Assembly (NCBI GenBank): GCA_016714985.1
Contig: JADKBS010000029.1
Location: 1-64,000 of the forward strand
From: Saprospiraceae bacterium
Lineage (GTDB): Bacteria > Bacteroidota > Bacteroidia > Chitinophagales > Saprospiraceae
DNA: 64,000 nucleotides
Reading direction: 5' to 3'
The notes under the pieces are model-generated. The model did not search any database. It saw only the letters and a list, made by a program, of their open reading frames with translations, and was not told where the DNA came from. Position 1 is the stretch's first letter; the number at the start of each line of letters is the position of its first letter. The position numbers were made by a program, and so were the translations under genes. This document shows, piece by piece, positions 45,802 to 54,298 of the stretch.

Positions 45802-46287
45802 ATGAATGCACAACGACCAAAGTTAATGGTTAAGCATACGCAATTTGACAAAATTGTAGAGATTTTTGGTTGGGTATCAATAGTTGCAGTATGGGCAATT
45901 ACCATCCCAAGTTTCTTTTGGCTGCCAAGTGACATAACTGTACACTATAACATCTGGGGAGAGGGGAATGGCACTGGGGATAAAAATATATTGTTTACCC
46001 TTCCCATAATAGGCACAGTTGTATTTTTTGCTATCTCAATTGCTATGAGAATACCGCAAAAATTCAATTATGCAGTGAAACTGACAGAAGAAAAAGCAGA
46101 AAAAGAGTACACACATGCCGTTAGGACCTTAGGGTATATTAGAACAGGAGTTGCTTTGACTTTCTTTCTAATAGCAATAAAAACGCTTGGCTACCTCGAA
46201 CGATATTTGTTGAATTCCTGGCTTTCTATTTCAATTGCTTTGATTGTGGTGGCAATTGCGGGGTTGTCTGTGCTTAGAAAAGAATAG
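45802..46287 (+). CDS. DUF1648 membrane protein, candidate SdpI-like immunity protein
   Basis: 161 residues with four hydrophobic segments. The first span and following loop (IPSFFWLPSDITVHYNIWGE and GNGTGDKN) have the DUF1648 signature, in which a bacterium-facing H-x-N/W-x-x-x-G segment follows the helix. DUF1648 is the N-terminal domain of SdpI, the immunity protein for the SDP toxin in Bacillus subtilis. The C-terminal SdpI repeat domain is absent or very short. Location just upstream of sdpA/sdpB-like genes supports an immunity role, but that is inference; DUF1648 also occurs elsewhere. Confidence 0.65.
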   Translation: MNAQRPKLMVKHTQFDKIVEIFGWVSIVAVWAITIPSFFWLPSDITVHYNIWGEGNGTGDKNILFTLPIIGTVVFFAISIAMRIPQKFNYAVKLTEEKAEKEYTHAVRTLGYIRTGVALTFFLIAIKTLGYLERYLLNSWLSISIALIVVAIAGLSVLRKE

Positions 46288-46683
46288 GAGCATGCTTCCC
46301 CTCAATATTTTTTCTACGGTATGAATCTGTGCAAACAATGTGGCTAGCATTCAAATCGTGCAATATGCCTTCCTGTAATAACCACAGAAAGAAAGGAAAA
46401 AAATTGGCGCATACTAAAGCCAGCTATTTGGGAAGTTGTCAAATCTCAATAGCATGCAACAAGTGGCGATGATCAACTTTTATCAACATCATCAAACACA
46501 AGCAAACAATGACAGTACAAACCATAATTAGCGCAACCTGATTTAAAATCGCTTTATTGTCCCTACATCCCTTTATCCAATTCAGCACTTTACAAAACAT
46601 GTGCCGCTCAGGATATTGCCAAAGACTCGTATTGATGGGCGAAAAAGCAATTAATCGTGAACAATCATTCAATCATCAATTCA
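46288..46683. other. Intergenic upstream of sdpA1
   Basis: A+T-rich. It contains a minus-strand ORF (46439-46672, 77 codons) with one hydrophobic segment (ALIMVCTVIVCLCLMML) that could encode a small membrane protein, but nothing else supports it. No clear promoter box was recognised. Confidence 0.35.
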
Positions 46684-47235
46684 ATGAAAACTTACGTAAC
46701 TACCATCCTCGTGGGCATCTTTGCCCTTATTGTGTCCTATTCTTGCAGGACAAGAGACTCCATCATTGATTATCCTTACCAACTAAAGCGATGTATTGCC
46801 ATGGTTATTCCACAAGGCTGGGGGTTTTTCACAAAAAGCGCACGAGACCCCAATTATTATGTTTACAAGAAAGACAGTTCAGGCACATTTAAGCGATACA
46901 CAATTAACAATACTAGCATCGTGAACGCTTTCGGTGTTTCAAGGTATTCCAGAAGGCTTTCTTACGAATCCTCAATTATATTGAACGAATTGAAGAACGC
47001 AGCATGGACAGAGATAAAAGGCGTTGACCTGCCCAACGCTTCCGAATTGCAAACAAATTATTTGTTCATAGAACATGCTGCGCTTAAAAATTTCGACTCT
47101 GGACAGTATTTACTTTGCAAAGAGGACATCATCCCCTGGGCATGGAAACGGAACTTTATAGAAGAAAATACAAGGCGAGACTATATCTTCATTGATATGG
47201 TAAATTGTAATCAACAAAAACATCTTCAGTCATGA
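46684..47235 (+). CDS. SdpA-like toxin-maturation protein, copy 1
   Basis: 183 residues from MKTYVTTILVGIFALIVSYS (upstream in-frame codons lack an ATG). One N-terminal hydrophobic anchor. The family core is IPQGWGFFTKSARDPNYYVY, and IIPWAWKRNF lies near the C-terminus; both have clear counterparts in the second copy (PQGWGFFTRNPREDNYFVF, VVPWAWGSDY). In Bacillus, SdpA and SdpB are both needed to mature the SdpC precursor into SDP. The stop overlaps the sdpB1 start by four bases (ATGA), so the pair is translationally coupled. Confidence 0.8.
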   Translation: MKTYVTTILVGIFALIVSYSCRTRDSIIDYPYQLKRCIAMVIPQGWGFFTKSARDPNYYVYKKDSSGTFKRYTINNTSIVNAFGVSRYSRRLSYESSIILNELKNAAWTEIKGVDLPNASELQTNYLFIEHAALKNFDSGQYLLCKEDIIPWAWKRNFIEENTRRDYIFIDMVNCNQQKHLQS

Positions 47236-48158
47236 AAAACATCTTCACCAATAAACTTGGCATCGCTAGAAGCATAACTGCCTTAGCACTACTATCTACG
47301 CTTCTGTTGAACAATAAAGATGTGCTTTTTTTGGAAAACATGTCGCTTCCAGAGAACCCAAACATCCTTGAAAGGCTCAATCTTTTCTTGATGTTTGGAT
47401 ATGAAAACCTATACATAAGCTATTCAATAGGCATAGCAATACTTGTATCGGTTTTGGTAGGAGTATATCCAAGGTTCACAGGAATCCTACATTGGTGGGT
47501 TTGCTTCAGTTTTTTTGGCTCATCAATAATCGTGGAAGGTGGTGACCAAGTCGCCCAAATACTGTCACTGCTTCTAATTCCCATTACCTTACTCGATCCG
47601 CGCACTAATCATTTTGGAAAGCAAATTGAGGTAGGCGCCATTCGAACACAAATGGCAAATGGTTTTTGGTTTATTATTAAGCTACAAGCAGCTCTTTTGT
47701 ACCTTGAAGCTGGCGTCGCCAAATTGTATTCCTCGTCTCCCGAATGGGCTGATGGCACAGGTTTGTACTATTGGATAAACAATGGAAACTTTGGGAGAGG
47801 CGACGGGTTGGTTTCGTTGATGAATTCCTTGATGACATCCCCTGTAATCTCATATTTATTCACACATAGTATCATAGTCCTTGAAATTTCTTTATTCGGT
47901 ATGCTGTTCTCAACAAACTTGAAGTTAAAGAAATATCTTTTCATAGTGGCTATTATGTTTCATTTCAGCATTGTTGTCTATTTTGGGTTGGTTTCCTTCT
48001 TCCTGAATATGGCTGGCCTGTTGGTAATATACCTACTTGATATAAGCAACCCAGTCAATCTTAGTTTAACGAATATTTACAGAACAGCTTCCTCCTTGTT
48101 GCAAAGGTTGAGGTTGGCGAAAAGGGAAAATATTGCAGCTTTCGACCCTACAAATTGA
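47232..48158 (+). CDS. SdpB-like membrane protein (HTTM type), copy 1
   Basis: 308 residues, about seven to eight hydrophobic segments. Signature stretches FTGILHWWVCFSFFGSS, VEGGDQVAQILSLLLIPI and EWADGTGLYYWINNGNFG match SdpB/HTTM-type proteins, which are related to the vitamin-K-dependent carboxylase membrane fold. The second copy shares GGDQVAQVLTLLLIPI and WANGTSMFYWIQNPTFG. The family role is SDP toxin maturation in the membrane, with unknown chemistry. Confidence 0.8.
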   Translation: MKNIFTNKLGIARSITALALLSTLLLNNKDVLFLENMSLPENPNILERLNLFLMFGYENLYISYSIGIAILVSVLVGVYPRFTGILHWWVCFSFFGSSIIVEGGDQVAQILSLLLIPITLLDPRTNHFGKQIEVGAIRTQMANGFWFIIKLQAALLYLEAGVAKLYSSSPEWADGTGLYYWINNGNFGRGDGLVSLMNSLMTSPVISYLFTHSIIVLEISLFGMLFSTNLKLKKYLFIVAIMFHFSIVVYFGLVSFFLNMAGLLVIYLLDISNPVNLSLTNIYRTASSLLQRLRLAKRENIAAFDPTN

Positions 48159-48290
48159 AATACTGCAAAGTCAAAAATATCAGTATATCCCCTCGGCATT
48201 AGAGCGTTCTCCTGCGCTTTACAATTAATCAGGTGCGCAAACCAGCTGCGTCAATGCTGGGCAATTTTTTCACATAATTAATCAAAAGTT

Positions 48291-48968
48291 ATGAAAATTT
48301 CAACTATTCAAAAGTATGCAAAAAGCCGCCTAAGCATAGGCTTGATGATTCTGGCCATACTTGGGTCATCTTTCAGCGGCATTAGTAGGTCGGCAGCGAG
48401 TACTGCAGTCTTCACAAAGAGTGATTTGTTCAAAGCTGTCTTCTTTTTGGATGGAGACCTTGTAAATCAAGTGCCTACACTCAAAAAGTCCAAATCTTAC
48501 TCAATCGGGAAAAAGACACAGGAGGATGCCAGCATGCAGGAGGCCATCACACAAAGTGTGAACGCTATGGATCCAAGCTATCAAGACCGGCTATATAGGG
48601 CTGTCACAAGCAATGACCACCTATCTATTTCCAATACATTGAAAGAAGGGGGGGAGTTGGTGCTTATCGCCGGTGCCCTTAAAGTAGATCGTTCGACTAC
48701 TCCTGGATTCCCAGACCTCTCACGCTTCGACCTTACGAAAGCTGCTGACCGAGCGCAGGCTGCCACTTTGATAAAAGATTTTGGAGATGGAGGGGATGTT
48801 CAAGAAATCGCATTTCTTGTAATTGCCATCTACTATTATCTTGCGCTGTGGAAACTTGTAGTTATTCCCTTCGCTCCCGATGACACCCTGAACGAGCTTT
48901 ACCGAACTGTCAGCGCAGATGCTTCTATATCTCACGACAAGTTGGTTAGCGACCTGGTTGCTATCTAA
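48291..48968 (+). CDS. SdpC-like pretoxin, paralogue 1
   Basis: 225 residues. Signal or anchor 13-35. The family head motif FTKSDLFKAVFFLDGDLVNQ (41-60) resembles the SdpC pattern (F/Y)-S-x-x-x-(L/Y)-F-R-x-(L/I)-F-F-G-x-G-x-x. A helical middle follows with LYRAVTSNDHLSISNTLKEG. A late hydrophobic stretch (about 173-194, IAFLVIAIYYYLALWKLVVI) is the expected toxin segment, followed by a tail ending SHDKLVSDLVAI. Bacillus SdpC (about 200 aa) has the same order: secreted precursor with a hydrophobic toxin near the C-terminus. The Cys pair of Bacillus SDP is missing. Confidence 0.7.
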   Translation: MKISTIQKYAKSRLSIGLMILAILGSSFSGISRSAASTAVFTKSDLFKAVFFLDGDLVNQVPTLKKSKSYSIGKKTQEDASMQEAITQSVNAMDPSYQDRLYRAVTSNDHLSISNTLKEGGELVLIAGALKVDRSTTPGFPDLSRFDLTKAADRAQAATLIKDFGDGGDVQEIAFLVIAIYYYLALWKLVVIPFAPDDTLNELYRTVSADASISHDKLVSDLVAI

Positions 48969-49124
48969 TCTCAGTGCGCCTTAACGGAAGCAATTAATTG
49001 CCGAGGGGATAATATTGGTTGATTCGCATCCGTAAGCGCACAATTACTTCATCAACCTTTTTCTCAACACCCTAGCGAAAGCCTTTTTCGAAAAGGAAAT
49101 GCACGGGTTTAATTTACTCAAATC

Positions 49125-49829
49125 ATGAATTTATCATCTATCAATAGAATAGCCCGTTCACCTATTTTTATGGGCTTTATGGTCGCTACCATTTTTTTAG
49201 CAACCTTTTTTGAAGTAGCAGCTAAGTCAACACCTGCAACACTTGGCTATACGCACACAGAACTGTTTAAGGCTATATACTTCTTGGAAGGCGACTTGGT
49301 TAACAGAGTACCTGCATTGCAGAAGTTCAAGAGCTATGTTCCAAAGGATGAAATGAGGCAGAATGTTGAAATGCAAAATGGCATCATTTCGGAGTTTAAT
49401 AAAATTGACCCTTCTTTTATGCAAAGATTGCATGATGCTGTGGCTGATAATGACCACTACCGCATTTCCTCTACAATTAAAGAGGGAGGGGAGCTTCAGA
49501 TACTTGCAGTTTCCAAACATTTGCGCAAAATGGGAAATACGTCAATACCAAGCATTGACAGATTTGACCTAAGCACTCAATCAGGCCGTCAGGGCGCTTC
49601 TGCTATGCTTATGAGCTACTATGGCGGGTTGGACAATTTTCCTGAAGAATATGGTATGCAAGCATGTGCCTTGTTGGCTGTTGCAATCGCTGTAGCTGTC
49701 GTATTGTTTGTTTACTTTTGGGTTGAGACATCCAGTGTAGCCAACCCAGACTCATATTACAGCACACTTTTGAAAGATACATCCATATCCCACGATAGAC
49801 TAGTCAGCCAATTGGTCGCTTTGGATTAA
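49125..49829 (+). CDS. SdpC-like pretoxin, paralogue 2
   Basis: 234 residues, closest to paralogue 1: YTHTELFKAIYFLEGDLVNR (42-61), DNDHYRISSTIKEGGEL, FDLSTQSGRQ and the tail ISHDRLVSQLVALD. Hydrophobic toxin-like segment at about 179-200 (QACALLAVAIAVAVVLFVYF) with a single Cys at 181. The segment sequence differs strongly from paralogue 1 while the flanks agree, the pattern expected when toxin and immunity diversify. Separated by about 155 bases from its neighbour, so each pretoxin may have its own promoter. Confidence 0.7.
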   Translation: MNLSSINRIARSPIFMGFMVATIFLATFFEVAAKSTPATLGYTHTELFKAIYFLEGDLVNRVPALQKFKSYVPKDEMRQNVEMQNGIISEFNKIDPSFMQRLHDAVADNDHYRISSTIKEGGELQILAVSKHLRKMGNTSIPSIDRFDLSTQSGRQGASAMLMSYYGGLDNFPEEYGMQACALLAVAIAVAVVLFVYFWVETSSVANPDSYYSTLLKDTSISHDRLVSQLVALD

Positions 49830-50117
49830 CCTATTGGTTCTCTCGTTATATGAGATTTTATCATGATGAAAAGTTCATCATGGATGTATAGGGCATGGAG
49901 CATTAGGTTTGGCCAGTCATACTTTCCAATGAACGACTGGCTGGTCAAGCCTATGCTTGTCTTTTCCCTTCGGAATTTTTCACTATTTACAATACTAAAA
50001 AAAACCATTAGTTCTCTTTTTATTCCTCACTTGTCTAAGTGCTTCTTATTTGGCAACTGAAATTCACATAGTTGATTCCATTTAAAAAAGCACACAGACT
50101 ATAACTCAAAATTAGTT
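49830..50117. other. Intergenic between pretoxins 2 and 3
   Basis: 288 bases. It holds an imperfect hairpin (GGCCAGTC / GACTGGCTGG) near 49912-49947. A 65-codon frame at 49863-50060 has no family features and is not called. Confidence 0.4.
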
Positions 50118-50771
50118 ATGAAAGCTATTATTCTTTCTTGCATCGTTCGGAAAAAGCAATCTTTATTAATGATTGCATTAAGTCTTTTAACAGGCTTTTT
50201 GTATGCTCAAAGAACTGGCGAAACGCTGTTCCGTGCAGTTTATTTCGGCGAGGGTGCTGCAGCGACAGCGATTCCAGAATTAAATGGCATTTCTATTGGC
50301 AGTTTTACGAGCAATGCTAACGACATCCAAGAGACGCATCAAATTCAGGACAGAATCGTCAGCCAAATAAATTCAATGGACGCCAATTTTTTCGAGTCCT
50401 TCCGCCAAGCAATCACCTCAAAGAACCATGTGTTGGTCAGGTCTAAGCTAGATGAAGGAAAGGCTAAGATTAATGCAGCGAGCACAAGTTTGGGTTATAC
50501 AAGGAACGCTGAATTCGAGGCAAAGTTAACAGCTGAGGTAACGAAAAGCATCCCCCCCGGAGCCTCTTATGAGGGCATTAACCAAGCCTTGCGCGACTAT
50601 TTCCGGGAACACGCTGGCAATACGGGTGAAACCGCCAAACTGGGCGGATTGATACACCATTGGGTCATTGCAGCCTGGATAACAGTTTACGAATGGATAT
50701 GGGACGCAGACGAATATTTCTCAACGACCTATAAGGATCGGCTGGTGTCGTCTATTGTCAAGAATTGGTAA
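50118..50771 (+). CDS. SdpC-like pretoxin, paralogue 3
   Basis: 217 residues, the most diverged. N-terminal signal (LLMIALSLLTGFLYAQ), head motif RTGETLFRAVYFGEGAAATA (32-51), then IQDRIVSQINSMDANFFESF and FRQAITSKNHVLVRSKLDEG matching the middle of the other two. The C-terminal candidate toxin segment (about 176-196) is Trp/His-rich (LIHHWVIAAWITVYEWIW) rather than purely aliphatic. Tail YKDRLVSSIVKNW. No Cys in this part. About 110 bases before sdpA2. Confidence 0.65.
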   Translation: MKAIILSCIVRKKQSLLMIALSLLTGFLYAQRTGETLFRAVYFGEGAAATAIPELNGISIGSFTSNANDIQETHQIQDRIVSQINSMDANFFESFRQAITSKNHVLVRSKLDEGKAKINAASTSLGYTRNAEFEAKLTAEVTKSIPPGASYEGINQALRDYFREHAGNTGETAKLGGLIHHWVIAAWITVYEWIWDADEYFSTTYKDRLVSSIVKNW

Positions 50772-50882
50772 ATTAGCCAAGGGGCAAGCAATAGCGTAGC
50801 AAAGGAGAACTAATAGATTTCCCAAAGCCTTGCCATTGCTTCCCCTCTCTTCCGCATCTATCAACAATATAAAAAAAAGCAC

Positions 50883-51455
50883 ATGAGTCTTCGCCAAAAG
50901 ATAGCAATATACACCGTTGCACTTGTAGTAACAGCAGTGTGGTCCTCTTTTATTTTCAAAGTGGCCATCAGTTCGTTGCCGCATGGCGCATTTCATGAAT
51001 CCCAAGTAGCAGCTTTCAACTTGAAGAACGTAATGCCGCAAGGGTGGGGATTTTTTACAAGGAATCCAAGGGAAGACAACTATTTCGTGTTTCGATTATC
51101 ACCTGACGGCAAACAAACCCCAGTCCTGACTTATTCCAACAGCCTGAACAACATGTTCGGCATAAAGCGAACTTCTCGCATTCAATCCATGGAGATGGGA
51201 GCCATTGTTCAGAGGCTCAAGGAATATGATTGGTTTGACTGCCCTTTGGGCAACAATTTATGCCAAGACGATATTGCGGCGCTATGTCCGACACCAGTGC
51301 TCAACACATGCCCGAAACCAACGTTATGCGGAGAGCTATTCATCACGCTTAAAGAAGTGGTTCCTTGGGCATGGGGCAGCGATTATAGCACACTTGACAT
51401 GCCTGCAAAAACAATTAAAATTAATGCCATATGCTTCAGCCCAGCACTACCTTGA
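50883..51455 (+). CDS. SdpA-like toxin-maturation protein, copy 2 (Cys-rich)
   Basis: 190 residues. N-terminal anchor (IAIYTVALVVTAVWSSFIF), family core PQGWGFFTRNPREDNYFVF and VVPWAWGSDY. Unlike copy 1 it has a cluster of six cysteines between these blocks (FDCPLGNNLCQDDIAALC, TCPKPTLCGELF), suggesting a disulfide-stabilised or metal-binding insertion. It overlaps sdpB2 by 25 bases. Confidence 0.8.
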   Translation: MSLRQKIAIYTVALVVTAVWSSFIFKVAISSLPHGAFHESQVAAFNLKNVMPQGWGFFTRNPREDNYFVFRLSPDGKQTPVLTYSNSLNNMFGIKRTSRIQSMEMGAIVQRLKEYDWFDCPLGNNLCQDDIAALCPTPVLNTCPKPTLCGELFITLKEVVPWAWGSDYSTLDMPAKTIKINAICFSPALP

Positions 51456-52411
51456 ACGACACCTTGCAGCGAGCAATTTCTTTTGGTTGCTCAAACACCA
51501 TAGGAATAGCAAGAACGCTACTAGCATTCGGGACTTTCGTGACACTAATGTTCAACGACCTCGAAATGCTGCTTTATCCTTTGAGCAGGACAGACACCAT
51601 TGACCTCTATAGAAGCTCCCCTTTTATTAAAGACATAAACCTGTTCAACTTACTGGATGCCAACCTGGGGGCAGCAAGGGCACTCTGCTTGGTAATATTG
51701 TTAGTGGTGATGGCAGGTTGGAGGCCTAGATTTACCTGCCTGTTGCATTGGTGGGTAACATGGAGTTTTGCAACAAAAGCCGTGGTTCAAGATGGTGGTG
51801 ACCAAGTAGCTCAAGTGCTCACTTTGTTGCTTATACCGATTTGCTTGGCCGATAGCAGAAAATGGCATTGGCATGCACTCGTTCAGCCAGCGGCATTGAG
51901 GCAAAAACTAGCAAGTATCGTTGCTTGGTCAACCTTGGCAGTGATAAAGTTACAAGTTGCTTTAATTTACTTTGAGGCAGCTACGGCAAAGTTCATAGTT
52001 GAAGAGTGGGCAAATGGCACCAGTATGTTCTATTGGATACAAAACCCTACGTTCGGTATTGGAAATGACTTCCGTCAATTCGCTTTTGAACTATTTGCAA
52101 ATCCGTTTGCAGTTGCTTTTGCGACATGGGGCACTATTGTTTTTGAATTAATACTTTTTATGGCTATTATGATGAAGCCGAAGCAACAAAAAATACTATT
52201 GTTGCTCGGCATTGGGTTCCACTTTGGCATAGTGCTTTTGTTTGGGCTTGTTAGTTTCTTCTTTTCAATGGCTGCAGCACTTGTGATTTATTTAGGCCCC
52301 AAAGAAGGATTTGAATTCGGAAAAATCAAGAAATTTATAGCACCTGCGATGAACCAATTTAGCGCTTGGGTATTGAAAAAAAACACATTAAATCCTATAG
52401 ACCTACAATGA
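51431..52411 (+). CDS. SdpB-like membrane protein (HTTM type), copy 2
   Basis: 326 residues, about eight hydrophobic segments. Shares FTCLLHWWVTWSFATKAVVQ, DGGDQVAQVLTLLLIPICLA and EWANGTSMFYWIQNPTFG with copy 1. Start at 51431 inside the sdpA2 end, consistent with coupled translation. It forms the second maturation pair of the locus; whether each pair serves particular pretoxins is not known. Confidence 0.8.
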   Translation: MLQPSTTLNDTLQRAISFGCSNTIGIARTLLAFGTFVTLMFNDLEMLLYPLSRTDTIDLYRSSPFIKDINLFNLLDANLGAARALCLVILLVVMAGWRPRFTCLLHWWVTWSFATKAVVQDGGDQVAQVLTLLLIPICLADSRKWHWHALVQPAALRQKLASIVAWSTLAVIKLQVALIYFEAATAKFIVEEWANGTSMFYWIQNPTFGIGNDFRQFAFELFANPFAVAFATWGTIVFELILFMAIMMKPKQQKILLLLGIGFHFGIVLLFGLVSFFFSMAAALVIYLGPKEGFEFGKIKKFIAPAMNQFSAWVLKKNTLNPIDLQ

Positions 52412-52559
52412 AAAGAGTTCAATATGACTTGGGGCAATTTAAATTAATCCAAAATTGGATGATGATTCTATACTCTGGCATATAGTGGCATATATTCTAT
52501 TCTGCAAATGCCTATTATTTGTATCATCATCTATTAAATTTAGAATTAAAAAAAAAGCT

Positions 52560-53003
52560 ATGAAAACCCTCCCATTTTTTTTCACTTCGTTGTTAATCTT
52601 TTTTTGCGCAATAACCGCCAAAGCCCACTCCCCCCCATTGCCATTAGCCGATACCATCACCATCCAATTCCACACTGGCTACGGTATGGACTGCAACGGC
52701 TCTGGCAGACAATGCCTCGCTACCCAACCTATGTCTATCGGCGAACAGGTAGCTCCCAGTTCACACGGCGTGGCAAAGGCTTGGTTCGATGGCCAAGGGC
52801 GTTTCGTGATGGAAGTCCGGCAAGTGTTCAGCACAAGCCTGTATAATGAACTTGAAGGTGGTACATTCTACATGGAATCAAGCGTACCGCTCTCCAATTC
52901 GGTCATGACTAGCCTGAATAGGAATGGACAACCTTATACCTTGCCTCCTGGTGTGCATCCCGTCAAGAAGCAGCAGGATGGCAGTTATCGCATCGTTTTT
53001 TAA
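52560..53003 (+). CDS. Secreted protein of unknown function
   Basis: 147 residues with signal peptide MKTLPFFFTSLLIFFCAITA. Two Cys (DCNGSGRQCLA) could form a disulfide. The C-terminal YTLPPGVHPVKKQQDGSYRI then VF resembles the end of the protein at 54282-54722 (FTFEPGRYPVREIGNSLHIV then F). Start chosen at the ATG with a good signal; upstream codons are A+T-rich leader. No family recognised. Confidence 0.6.
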   Translation: MKTLPFFFTSLLIFFCAITAKAHSPPLPLADTITIQFHTGYGMDCNGSGRQCLATQPMSIGEQVAPSSHGVAKAWFDGQGRFVMEVRQVFSTSLYNELEGGTFYMESSVPLSNSVMTSLNRNGQPYTLPPGVHPVKKQQDGSYRIVF

Positions 53004-53125
53004 GCTACAAGCACTACTTCATGCAATTAAATCAAGAAACATAGCGCGTGGTGGCGAACCCGCAAGGTGCTGGCCTACAGTGCCTTGTGGGGTTTTCGCC
53101 ATTGTGCCCTGCAAAACATCCGGCT

Positions 53126-54298
53126 ATGAAAACGGCAACCTTATCGTTCATTTACTGTCTCTGTCTCTTGGCGACCGCAGTCAAAGGCAACAACGGCTTG
53201 GACAGCCTTGCCGTGGCATCACTCCTAAACCAAACAACATCGGACTTGCACGCCATCGAACAGGATTGGGCTGGCAAAGCTGCCGTGTTGGAAGGCGAAC
53301 TGGCCAGCATCAACCGCCAACTCGACTCTTTCAACATGGTGACCGCCCCTACGGAATACCTCTGGGCGCTCAACCGCAAACTCGACCTGCGGGACGAACT
53401 TGCCATCTTGGAAGAAATGTACCAGCTCAGCATGGCCAAGGCCCGATACCGCAAGGGGTTGGAGCTTATCAAAATCATGTACGAAAAGACGCTGGGCCTC
53501 GACCATCATTTCACTTCCCTGAAAACCTTCCACAATGTGGCACAGCTCTCCAACCCCAATGCCTACCCGGAGTTCCAGCAGACAAGGGAAGTGCTGGAAG
53601 GCCGCCTGAAAAAGGAGAATGATGTGAAGGTGCCCCAGTTCCTCGTTGGCAATCCGCTCATCTCCGCTACATTTTCCCTGGTGGCATCGTTCATCGGCGA
53701 AGGCGAACCAAAAAGAAAGGAGAAGGACTTGGACAAAATTGCCTGCATCCTCGACTTCACCGTGCGAATGTATTCGGACCTGAACCTGATTTACTACGAA
53801 ACTGAGTTCCTGAAAGAGGGCAACTCCAACCTTAAAGCTGACTGTTCGAACTTGTTCAAGGAATACACGAAAATGGTAGGCTACAAGGTGGAACTGGACG
53901 CATGCCGCAAAGAAGACGACTGGGAAACCCTCTATGAACTGCTCGACAAGTACATCATTGATCTTGAAACTGCCGCAGTCAAGAGCAAGGACGACCCCGC
54001 TGCGAACCGCTCCCTTATGAAGGGCATCGCTAATTTGGAATTTTCCATTGACCGTCTGCTCGATTTCTTGGAGAAATACAACAACTTCGTGGCGCAAGGC
54101 GAAAAATACTACCAGAAATTTGAGGTAATCGCCTCGAACTATCCCAACGAAGCCGCCTGCGCTGGCCAATTGCCAGAACAATACGCTACCCTCAAACAGG
54201 ACATCAAATTTTCCATCGAAAAGTTCCGGGAAGCCTACAACATCGCAGAGCTGACCGGATCAAAACTGAAAGACCTGCTATATGGGACATCTGACTGA
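53126..54298 (+). CDS. Secreted helical protein of unknown function
   Basis: 390 residues, signal peptide MKTATLSFIYCLCLLATAVK. Long charged helices with coiled-coil character, for example LHAIEQDWAGKAAVLEGELA and LLDKYIIDLETAAVKSKDD. No catalytic motif. The 3' end overlaps the next gene by 17 bases, so the two proteins are probably made together. Confidence 0.6.
   Translation: MKTATLSFIYCLCLLATAVKGNNGLDSLAVASLLNQTTSDLHAIEQDWAGKAAVLEGELASINRQLDSFNMVTAPTEYLWALNRKLDLRDELAILEEMYQLSMAKARYRKGLELIKIMYEKTLGLDHHFTSLKTFHNVAQLSNPNAYPEFQQTREVLEGRLKKENDVKVPQFLVGNPLISATFSLVASFIGEGEPKRKEKDLDKIACILDFTVRMYSDLNLIYYETEFLKEGNSNLKADCSNLFKEYTKMVGYKVELDACRKEDDWETLYELLDKYIIDLETAAVKSKDDPAANRSLMKGIANLEFSIDRLLDFLEKYNNFVAQGEKYYQKFEVIASNYPNEAACAGQLPEQYATLKQDIKFSIEKFREAYNIAELTGSKLKDLLYGTSD

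Noticed and set aside
53225..54181. 318-codon minus-strand frame
   Set aside because: Antisense of the secreted helical protein; Phe/Val-rich shadow without start context or motifs.
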